Shown: in pieces, positions 40,386 through 46,396 of the stretch
Layout: each line of letters opens with the position of its first letter
How positions within the stretch are numbered: position 1 is the stretch's first letter
NCBI GenBank assembly: GCA_947629675.1
Contig: CANREM010000011.1
Coordinates: 1 to 49,095 of the forward strand
Direction: 5' to 3'
Length of the DNA: 49,095 nt
Source: an uncultured Clostridia bacterium
GTDB lineage: Bacteria; Bacillota; Clostridia; Christensenellales; Borkfalkiaceae
The notes under the pieces: model-generated
Seen by the model: only the letters and a program-made list of their open reading frames with translations
Told to the model about the DNA's origin: nothing
Database searches by the model: none
Translations under genes and position numbers: made by a program

Positions 40386-40733
40386 TCATCCGATGACGGC
40401 AAGGATTGCGTCCGATTCGACGTTCGCGCCCTTTGTGACATTGAATGTTACTACCCCGTCACAGGGAGCGGTGATGTCGTTGTCCATCTTCATCGCCTCG
40501 AGAACGAGGATGGGCTGGTCCTTCTTTACGGGGGTACCGTTTGCGACCAAGAGATTTTTGATGAGTCCGGGGAAGGGCGAGAGGACCTTCGTCCCCTTCC
40601 CGACCGCGGCGGGCTTCTTTTCGGGAGCCGCCGAAGGGGTGGACTCTACGGCGACGGGAGAAGCGGTCACCCCAACCTCCTCGACGCCGACTTCATATTG
40701 TTTTCCGTCAACTGTAATGATAAAATTACGCAT
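40386..40733 (-). CDS. Biotin carboxyl carrier protein
   Basis: A 115-residue carrier. The biotinylated lysine is Lys82 in 'LEAMKMDN', within the usual barrel-sandwich fold ('VLSPFPGLIKNLLVANGTPV'). A Pro/Ala linker (about 25-45) joins it to a short N-terminal segment 'MRNFIITVDGKQYEV'. It shuttles CO2 from the carboxyltransferases to OadB. AAGGAG lies eight bases before the ATG at 40733. Confidence 0.94.
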   Translation of the reverse strand: MRNFIITVDGKQYEVGVEEVGVTASPVAVESTPSAAPEKKPAAVGKGTKVLSPFPGLIKNLLVANGTPVKKDQPILVLEAMKMDNDITAPCDGVVTFNVTKGANVESDAILAVIG

Positions 40734-40754
40734 AATGGTCACTCCTTATACCCT

Positions 40755-41090
40755 TTATAATCTTTTGATGCGCCGAACGACAAAGTCGCATTTTGCGGTC
40801 TCCCCCTCTGTATACACTGCGATGGCCGCAGTGATGGCGGCGACGACCTCGGGCGGGATCCCCGCCTCGATTTCGGGAAGAGGCTGCGTCTCGGCGGGCG
40901 GGGACGCTTTTGACTTCGTGTTCTTTCTCGCGCCCGTCTTCTTCATAATAAGGCCGATGAGAGAGAGGATCCCCACGAGAAGCACGATCCCGGCAAAGAC
41001 GAAGAGCAGCCCGAACACGGCGTAGAACGCCGCCGAGCCGAGGCCGCCCTCGATATGAAATCCGTCGAATAGCAAGAGTGCGTCTTTCAT
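40755..41090 (-). CDS. Decarboxylase gamma subunit (OadG family)
   Basis: A 111-residue protein with one membrane span ('AAFYAVFGLLFVFAGIVLLVGI' region), a basic Lys-rich stretch and a Pro-rich linker before a C-terminal helical part ('PPEVVAAITAAIAVYTEG'). This is the OadG/MmdD layout, a small subunit that ties the carboxyltransferase to the membrane beta subunit. Start in line with the mmdA-like gene five bases upstream. Confidence 0.85.
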   Translation of the reverse strand: MKDALLLFDGFHIEGGLGSAAFYAVFGLLFVFAGIVLLVGILSLIGLIMKKTGARKNTKSKASPPAETQPLPEIEAGIPPEVVAAITAAIAVYTEGETAKCDFVVRRIKRL

Positions 41091-41094
41091 CCTT

Positions 41095-42441
41095 TCACCT
41101 TATGAGCGTCTGAAGGGACGCAATGAGATATTGCTTCAAGAACTGCGGTTCCACGATGTCGTCGAGGTAGCCGCCCTTCGCCGCATGGAAAGGATCGGCG
41201 TTCTCCTCCGCATACACCTTTTGCAGCTTCTCGGCATCCTTTCCGCCGAATTCGATCTCCGCCCCCTTCTCCTCTTCAAACAGGGAGATGCGGGCATTGG
41301 CGAGCGCGAAGGAATAGTCGAAGCCCGCGCTCTTCGCAGCAAAGAGGGAATATCCGAGACCGACGGCCCTGTTCCAGACGACGGCGATCTTGCCCATTTC
41401 CACATTTCCGAGTGCGAGGAGGTATTCGCCAATGTCCCGAAGAAGGGTGCCGTTTGCAACATTTATATCCTCTTCGACGCCCGCGCAGTCTACAAACAGG
41501 ACGAGCGGAAGGTCGCGGTCGGCTGCAAACTGCGCAAAGGAAGCGATCTTCCCGAGCGCACCGCCGCCGAGACGGACGTTGTCGAAGATGACGGCCGCGA
41601 CGGCAATGCCGCCGAGACGGCCGAGCAGGGTCCTGACCTCCCTGTGTCCGTTTGCACCGAGTTCGACCGCACCCTCGAGTAGACCTTCCATCCCCTCCGC
41701 CGTGACGCTGCTGTTCAGCGCGGGAGCGGGTTCGTTCAGCTCTGCGGGGGTGACGGTGAGGCCGACAAGGTCGGAAATACGAAGAATGCAGGAGGCCGCC
41801 TCGCGCATGTCTTTCACCTGGACGGCGGGAAGATTTGTATTGGATAATGCATTATATCCGCCCACTTCTGAAGCCTTGAGATTTTTGCCCGCCTTCGCGG
41901 AGAGTACGAAGGGAGAAGTCAGACACAGCGCGGCATCCTTTTGGAAGAGGACGACGTCGCAAAGGGATGCGAGGACGGCGGAAGAGCCATACACCTCCCC
42001 TTCGATGATCGCAAATTGCAAAATACAGCCCTTGAGCTGAGAGACTTTCGTCAAAAGCTCGGAGATCCCCTCGAGGACGTTCACCCCCTCGCCCACGCGC
42101 ACGCCGTGCGAATGAAGGAGATAGATGACGGGGGTCGCGTTTTTCTCTGCGGCGGAGAGCGTCTTTACGATCTTTTCACAGTTCGCCCTGGACAGTCCGC
42201 CGAAGGAAACTTCGAAGTTCTGTGCGACCAAATAGTAGCCGTAGCCGCCGACGGTACAATAGCCCGTTACGACGCCTTCGCCCGGGGCCTCTTCCCCGAA
42301 CAGTTCATCCTTGGAATAGCTGAAGGCGGAAAGTTCGACAAAGCTGTCCTCGTCAACGAGAGACGCGATCTCCGCCCGCACATCCGACCCCGCTTTTTTC
42401 AAACTGTTTTTCCTCTCGCGGAGCAATGTGATCCGATCCAT
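41095..42441 (-). CDS. Acyl-CoA carboxyltransferase-like subunit (divergent MmdA)
   Basis: A 448-residue member of the carboxyltransferase family of methylmalonyl-CoA decarboxylase alpha, propionyl-CoA carboxylase beta and transcarboxylase 12S. 'GEGVVTGYCTVGGYGYYLVAQNF' and 'RDLPLVLFVDCAGV' are recognisable. Motifs are weak: the usual 'SGGARIQEG' is 'HSHGVRVGEG' and the 'GPCAGGAVYSPAL' loop is 'IEGEVYGSSAVLA'. It is also shorter than the usual 510 or so. ATG 42441 (MDRITLLRERKN) has TGAGG upstream and lies after a good promoter; the longer frame to 42636 crosses that promoter. First gene of the operon; substrate unclear. Confidence 0.8.
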   Translation of the reverse strand: MDRITLLRERKNSLKKAGSDVRAEIASLVDEDSFVELSAFSYSKDELFGEEAPGEGVVTGYCTVGGYGYYLVAQNFEVSFGGLSRANCEKIVKTLSAAEKNATPVIYLLHSHGVRVGEGVNVLEGISELLTKVSQLKGCILQFAIIEGEVYGSSAVLASLCDVVLFQKDAALCLTSPFVLSAKAGKNLKASEVGGYNALSNTNLPAVQVKDMREAASCILRISDLVGLTVTPAELNEPAPALNSSVTAEGMEGLLEGAVELGANGHREVRTLLGRLGGIAVAAVIFDNVRLGGGALGKIASFAQFAADRDLPLVLFVDCAGVEEDINVANGTLLRDIGEYLLALGNVEMGKIAVVWNRAVGLGYSLFAAKSAGFDYSFALANARISLFEEEKGAEIEFGGKDAEKLQKVYAEENADPFHAAKGGYLDDIVEPQFLKQYLIASLQTLIR

Positions 42442-42487
42442 AGTTACCTCACTGAAACCGAAAAAATTCCAATTTCTACCGCATACC

Positions 42488-42515
42488 ATTATACTCAAAT
42501 TTCCACGAAAATCAA
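42488..42515 (-). promoter_or_regulatory. Promoter of the decarboxylase operon
   Basis: On the minus strand TTGATT (42515-42510), 16 bases, TATAAT (42493-42488). Leader of about 40 bases with TGAGG before the ATG. Confidence 0.75.
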
Positions 42516-42576
42516 GGACATTCGAATATTTTCTTTGAAAATATTTCCAAGCGGCCGCAACTTTGCCTTTTTTGTA

Positions 42577-42617
42577 TAAAAAAACGGCATGAGACTTAAG
42601 AAAAGTTCTCGTGCCGA
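42577..42617 (-). terminator. Terminator of the rnhA-TVP38 operon
   Basis: A stem CGGCATGAGACTT / AAGTTCTCGTGCCG (one or two mismatches) followed on the minus strand by seven T. Confidence 0.8.
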
Positions 42618-42632
42618 AATTTCTTTTATGCA

Positions 42633-43676
42633 TCATTCCTTCGGAGGAAGTTCTTTGGGAGGTTCTTCCTCCCCCTCCTTTTTGACCCCCTTGGAGACGA
42701 TGGCTCCGTCCGGGCCGACAACTTCCATCGTAAATTCGTCCTTCTCCGTCTTTTCTTTCACGCGCGTTTCGCGGTGGAATTTCTTCTCGAACCAGCCGAG
42801 GATGGCGTCCGACTTTTTATAGAGGAATACAAAGAGGATGATGACGAGGACAAGAAGGATCCCCCAGATCATCAGCCCCCACCAGGTATTGAAGGGGATG
42901 AGGGTGATCGAATAGCTCGTCGTAAAGATGGCGAGGACGCGGGAGATAAGGATGACGGCGAGGAAGAGGAGAAGGGACATCGACGACATGCCCGCGACAA
43001 AGCACAGGACGTCGTCCGGAAAGACGGGAAGTAGGAACATCGCGGAAAGGAGCAGTTTGTCTTTCCCCTTGATCTTTTTCAGCCATTTCTCCAAAGTCTC
43101 CTTGCCGATAAGCCACGAGACGACGCGGATGCCCGCATACCGCCCGATGAGGAAGGCGACGAGGGAGCCGATGACGATGCCGAGAAGGCTCAGAAGGCTC
43201 CCGATGAGCGGGCCGAAGAGCGCGGCCCCCGCGACGACGGTGACGGTGCTTGGAATGGGAAGCAGGACAACCTGTAAAAATTGCAGAAGAACAAAGATGA
43301 TATACATCCACCAGCCCGATTTGCGGAGAAAATCCTCGAGCAGTTCCTCATCCCGCATGATGTCGAAAAATCCCGTGCGGATGAGAATATAGGCGGTGAC
43401 GGCAAAAAAGACCGCCATCACATAGAGGGTGATGCAAAATTTGTAGACGACCTGTTTTTTGAGGAAATAGGAGATATAATCGGTGATGAGGACCGCACCG
43501 TTGAGAATACTTCCTCCGATGACAGCGAGAAGATAGTAGACGGGCTTTAAGCTTCCACGATAAAAATTGAGAGAAAGTAGTAAAAAGACCTCCGTCGCAG
43601 CGGCGGCCAGGGCGATCCCCAAGATGTGTATGACCCGCCAGAGTGCGGTGCGGTTGTGCTTTTCTTCCCTCTCCAT
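42633..43676 (-). CDS. TVP38/TMEM64 (VTT domain) membrane protein
   Basis: A 347-residue membrane protein with about eight spans. The core 'IPSTVTVVAGAALFGPLIGSLLSLLGIVIGSLVAFLIGRYAG' is the SNARE-associated/VTT (DedA superfamily) signature, and 'FLLPVFPDDVLCFVAGMS' is the paired second half. Such proteins are linked to lipid scrambling or undecaprenyl-phosphate handling; the role here is unknown. Two extra spans precede the core and a charged cytoplasmic tail (about 60 residues, rich in E and K) follows it. Starts 14 bases after rnhA. Confidence 0.85.
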   Translation of the reverse strand: MEREEKHNRTALWRVIHILGIALAAAATEVFLLLSLNFYRGSLKPVYYLLAVIGGSILNGAVLITDYISYFLKKQVVYKFCITLYVMAVFFAVTAYILIRTGFFDIMRDEELLEDFLRKSGWWMYIIFVLLQFLQVVLLPIPSTVTVVAGAALFGPLIGSLLSLLGIVIGSLVAFLIGRYAGIRVVSWLIGKETLEKWLKKIKGKDKLLLSAMFLLPVFPDDVLCFVAGMSSMSLLLFLAVILISRVLAIFTTSYSITLIPFNTWWGLMIWGILLVLVIILFVFLYKKSDAILGWFEKKFHRETRVKEKTEKDEFTMEVVGPDGAIVSKGVKKEGEEEPPKELPPKE

Positions 43677-43690
43677 GCGTTTCTTCTATA

Positions 43691-44194
43691 TTATACATCA
43701 TCTTCCGCACTTTTATTTGCGGAAGATGTCTCCGTCTCCGTCGGAGCGGGCAAAGGCTTTGGAATGGCGGCGCGGGCGAGAGCGTCGCAGCGGTTGTTGA
43801 GTTCGTCGTCCGCATGCCCCTTTACTTTGCAGAAGGTGACCTTGTGGACCCTCGTCAAGGCAAGGAGCCGCTTCCAAAGGTCGTCGTTTTGCACAGGCTT
43901 TTTATCAGCCTTTCTCCAGCCCGTCTTCTCCCAGCCATACACCCAGCCTTCCTCGAAGGCGTTTACCGTATAGGCGGAATCGCTGTAGACAGTCACGGCG
44001 CAGGGATATTTGAGACGTTCAAGCCCCGCGATGACGGCGAGAAGTTCCATTCGGTTGTTGGTCGTCTCCTCTTCGCCCCCCGAGAGTTCGAGCTTGTGCT
44101 CTCCGTAGATGAGGACACAGCCCCATCCGCCCGCACCCGGATTGCCCGAACACGCGCCGTCGGTGTAGAGGATGACTTGTTTCAAACTTTCCAC
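43691..44194 (-). CDS. rnhA: Ribonuclease HI
   Basis: A roughly 167-residue RNase H that cuts RNA in RNA-DNA hybrids. The acidic active site is visible: Asp in 'LYTDGACSGNPG', Glu in 'NNRMELLAVI', Asp in 'VYSDSAYTVNAF' and Asp in 'NNRCDALARAA'. A Pro/Ser/Thr/Glu-rich tail follows. Starts at 44230 and 44203 are open, but the -10 box TAAAAT covers 44202-44207, so the transcript should begin near 44195; the GTG at 44194 then fits as a leaderless start and gives the usual short N-terminus before the first motif. Confidence 0.93.
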   Translation of the reverse strand: MESLKQVILYTDGACSGNPGAGGWGCVLIYGEHKLELSGGEEETTNNRMELLAVIAGLERLKYPCAVTVYSDSAYTVNAFEEGWVYGWEKTGWRKADKKPVQNDDLWKRLLALTRVHKVTFCKVKGHADDELNNRCDALARAAIPKPLPAPTETETSSANKSAEDDV

Positions 44195-44201
44195 ATGGGA
44201 C

Positions 44202-44230
44202 ATTTTAACAAACCTGCTGTAAAAAGTCAA
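44202..44230 (-). promoter_or_regulatory. rnhA promoter, leaderless layout
   Basis: On the minus strand TTGACT (44230-44225), 17 bases, TAAAAT (44207-44202). The predicted start at about 44195 is one base before the GTG. Confidence 0.75.
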
Positions 44231-44488
44231 GAGATTGGGGCGGACTTACGTTTTAGGGGATGCTTCGACAAGCTCAGCATGACGCGGTTGCCCGATCGGC
44301 TACTTCGTGCCGACCTTCGATAAATAATAGAAGCCGCGGTCGGGGCAGCATGACGCGGGACGCCCCACCCCCTACCCCCTCCCACGGAGGGGGCAAGTTG
44401 TAGGTGCCGTAACCCATGTGTTTTTTACGTATCCCGTCCTCATTCCGAGGCGAAAGCGACACCCACCCCTCAAGGGGTGGGCAAGAGT

Positions 44489-44574
44489 GCCAAGTGGACT
44501 TCGTATCAGAGGATGCCTCGGAGAATTTTTCACATGGACTGTGTAATTGCAATTCGGCTCAGCATGACGCGGGA
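44489..44574 (+). repeat. Direct repeat, copy A
   Basis: About 86 bases, from GCCAAGTGGACTTCG to CAGCATGACGCGGGA, matching copy B at 44770-44855 with only a few differences (mostly transitions). Confidence 0.85.
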
Positions 44575-44769
44575 ACCACCCCCACCCTCATCTCGAACGA
44601 AGTGAGGAGATCCCCTCTCAATGTGACATGGTGGGTTTGTAGGTGTCTCCGCCGCCGCCAGATGGGCAGCGCGGCGTCGAGATGAGGAAGGGATGACGCG
44701 GGAGAGTCATTGGAACCCAACCCTCATCAGTCACGCAGAGCGTGACAGCTTCCCCCTTACAAAGGGGAA

Positions 44770-44855
44770 GCCAAGTGGACTTCGTATCAGGGGGATGCTT
44801 CGGGGAATTTCTCGCATGGACTGCGTAATTGCAATTCGGCTCAGCATGACGCGGA
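44770..44855 (+). repeat. Direct repeat, copy B
   Basis: Second copy of the same unit. Its end overlaps the 3' end of the GNAT gene: the stop codon and last residues of that gene are read from the repeat. Confidence 0.85.
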
Positions 44856-45437
44856 TTTCCTCTCGGGCTGCGAATTTTTGGCAAAATAATCCTCGCGCAA
44901 AATGCCGCGCTGGACAATATCGACGCGCTCCCCCGTGGAGAGAAGGCGGAAATAGCTTCTCCGCGTCCCTTCATATTTCAGACCGCATTTTTCCATGACG
45001 CGGGAGGAGCCGATGTTCTTCGCCGCATGCGTTCCGTCGATGCGATAGAACCCCACTTCCTCAAAGCAATAGCGCAGTACTTCTGAGAGAGCCTCCGTCA
45101 TGATGCCCTTCCCCCACCATGCCTTGCCCATGCAATAGCCGAGTTTGCCCATCTCCTGATAATCGTCCGCGTGCATGACGATGATATCCCCGATGAGGAT
45201 ATTCCCCTCTTTCAAAACGATCGCCCAATGGTAAATATCGGGAGAGGCGTATTCTTTCTCCCACACTTTGAGGAGTGCGCGCGTGACGGAAATATCGCCG
45301 TGCGGCGTCCACGTCAAAAATTTTGTGACTTCGGGGTCGTTCATCCAATGCGCGAACGCCTCGTCGGCGTCGCTTGCCTTCCACGGACGCAATACAAGGC
45401 GCGCCGTTTCCAATACTTTGGTACCTCTATGTTCCAT
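44841..45437 (-). CDS. GNAT acetyltransferase, RimJ/RimL type
   Basis: A 198-residue N-acetyltransferase. 'LETARLVLRPWKASDADEAF' starts the fold; the acetyl-CoA motif is 'YCMGKAWWGKGIMTEALSEVL', and 'GTHAAKNIGSSRVMEKCGLKYEG' is the typical C-terminal part. Members acetylate ribosomal proteins, antibiotics or small amines; substrate unknown. AAGGAGGG precedes the ATG. The last residues (KSASC) and the TGA stop come from repeat copy B, so the native C-terminus may have been altered when the repeat arrived. Confidence 0.9.
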   Translation of the reverse strand: MEHRGTKVLETARLVLRPWKASDADEAFAHWMNDPEVTKFLTWTPHGDISVTRALLKVWEKEYASPDIYHWAIVLKEGNILIGDIIVMHADDYQEMGKLGYCMGKAWWGKGIMTEALSEVLRYCFEEVGFYRIDGTHAAKNIGSSRVMEKCGLKYEGTRRSYFRLLSTGERVDIVQRGILREDYFAKNSQPERKSASC

Positions 45438-45482
45438 AATGTCCCTCCTTACTTTCTACGCAGAAGTCGTTCGTAATCTATC

Positions 45483-45513
45483 AAAAAGCAACCCGCACAG
45501 CGGGTTGCTTTTT
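45483..45513. terminator. Terminator after a tRNA-gene fragment
   Basis: AAAAAGCAACCCGC / GCGGGTTGCTTTTT with a three-base loop. On the minus strand it directly follows the tRNA-Trp-like fragment, as the next terminator follows the intact gene. Confidence 0.85.
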
Positions 45514-45531
45514 GGCAGGGGAGACGCGACT
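45509..45531 (-). pseudogene. Duplicated 3' end of the tRNA-Trp gene
   Basis: Positions 45513-45531 repeat exactly the last 19 bases of the tRNA-Trp gene (45665-45683), including CCA, the acceptor strand and part of the T arm; identity extends five T further. A GGGGAG upstream on the minus strand could pair with the acceptor strand, as in an internally deleted tRNA gene. Confidence 0.7.
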
Positions 45532-45636
45532 TCCTCCCCAAAAAAATCCGCAAACCGTCTGTGGACTTATTGAATTTCTTTTCGCAGCGGCTTTTTCGGG
45601 GATCCCCATCCCTTTCGATCCGCGCCTGACCCTATC

Positions 45637-45665
45637 AAAAAAACCTGCACAAAGCAGGTTTTTTT
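45637..45665 (-). terminator. tRNA-Trp terminator
   Basis: AAAAAAACCTGC / GCAGGTTTTTTT with a five-base loop, starting directly at the CCA end of the tRNA. Confidence 0.9.
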
Positions 45666-45739
45666 GGCAGGGGAGACGCGACTCGAACACGCAACAGACG
45701 GTTTTGGAGACCGTTGCTCTACCATTGAACTACTCCCCT
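45665..45739 (-). tRNA. trnW: tRNA-Trp (CCA)
   Basis: Read on the minus strand: seven-base acceptor stem AGGGGAG/CTCCCCT, D arm with AATGGTAGAGC, anticodon stem ACGGT/ACCGT with loop CTCCAAA (anticodon CCA, tryptophan), T loop TTCGAGT, and an encoded CCA. A promoter and a terminator flank it. Confidence 0.95.
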
Positions 45740-45751
45740 ATCTTCGCTTAC

Positions 45752-45780
45752 ATTATAGCGCGTTCCCTCTCGTTCGTCAA
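45752..45780 (-). promoter_or_regulatory. tRNA-Trp promoter
   Basis: On the minus strand TTGACG (45780-45775), 17 bases, TATAAT (45757-45752). Confidence 0.85.
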
Positions 45781-45817
45781 GACTTTTCTATGAGATTTCG
45801 GAAAATATCTTCCCGTT

Positions 45818-46396
45818 TCAAAGTCCCAATTTTTTGAGAGCGTCCCTTGCCGCCGCAAGGAGTTCGTCTTTGCTTCCGTCGTTTTTGACGAGGACGAATT
45901 TTCCCCCATCCTCTTTCGGATACGGCCCCTGTGCGCGCATACGTGCATGAATCTCTTCGACGGACAGTCCGTCGCGGGCGGCGACGGCACGAACTCTTGC
46001 GTCCTCCCCCCTCGTGACGATGAGGACCGCATCGAAGAGATCCTCGTATCCGCCCTCAAAGAGAAGGGGCACTTCGGCAAAGGCGACCTTTTCCCCTTTC
46101 ATCCTTTCAAGGAGCGCGTCCATGATGCGCGGGTGGGCATAGACGTTGAGCTTTTTTAGGGCCTCTTTATCGGAAAAGACGAGCTTTGAGATGAGGTCCT
46201 TTCTCGGGATGCCCTCTCGCACGCATGCGGGAAAGAGGGCGGAAAGCCCCGCGAGATAGCCCTCGTCCTTCCACAAATCATCGGATATTTCGTCGCACGA
46301 GAAAACAGGATAACCGAGTTCTTTCAATGCCATGCAGAGCTGCGTCTTTCCGCTCCCGATGCCGCCTGTCACGGCGATCTTCTTATTTTGCATCAT
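45818..46396 (-). CDS. coaE: Dephospho-CoA kinase
   Basis: A 192-residue P-loop kinase catalysing the last step of coenzyme A synthesis. The P-loop is 'VTGGIGSGKTQLC'; 'CDEISDDLW' and 'EVPLLFEGGYEDLFDAVLIV' are standard CoaE blocks. The start is the ATG at 46396 (or 46393), inside the end of polA, with GGGGAAGAG upstream; the long upstream extension in this frame is the shadow of polA. Next to polA, as in several Firmicutes. Confidence 0.94.
   Translation of the reverse strand: MMQNKKIAVTGGIGSGKTQLCMALKELGYPVFSCDEISDDLWKDEGYLAGLSALFPACVREGIPRKDLISKLVFSDKEALKKLNVYAHPRIMDALLERMKGEKVAFAEVPLLFEGGYEDLFDAVLIVTRGEDARVRAVAARDGLSVEEIHARMRAQGPYPKEDGGKFVLVKNDGSKDELLAAARDALKKLGL

Larger units (their letters stand above)
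44256..44855. repeat. Repeat-rich intergenic island
   Basis: About 600 bases with no credible gene, built from short repeats. Two long direct copies lie at 44489-44574 and 44770-44855. Fragments of their 3' end (CAGCATGACGCGG) recur near 44275 and 44347, and a reduced GATGACGCGGGA near 44694. Perfect GC hairpins sit between them: CCCACCCC/GGGGTGGG (44462-44481), GCTTCCCC/GGGGAAGC (44749-44771), and GTCACGC/GCGTGAC (44730-44746). Such hairpin-rich dispersed repeats are seen in many gut Firmicutes. Confidence 0.75.

Noticed and set aside
42442-42636. A longer N-terminus for the MmdA-like subunit
   Set aside because: It crosses the operon promoter and the preceding terminator, and the peptide has no family resemblance. 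ATG 42441 has a ribosome-binding site.
44256-44855. The repeat island as a CRISPR array
   Set aside because: Only two long copies exist, with no regular spacers and no cas genes nearby.
44274-44974. Several open frames of 90-118 codons within the repeat island
   Set aside because: They are built from the direct repeats and hairpins, run on both strands, and resemble no protein family.
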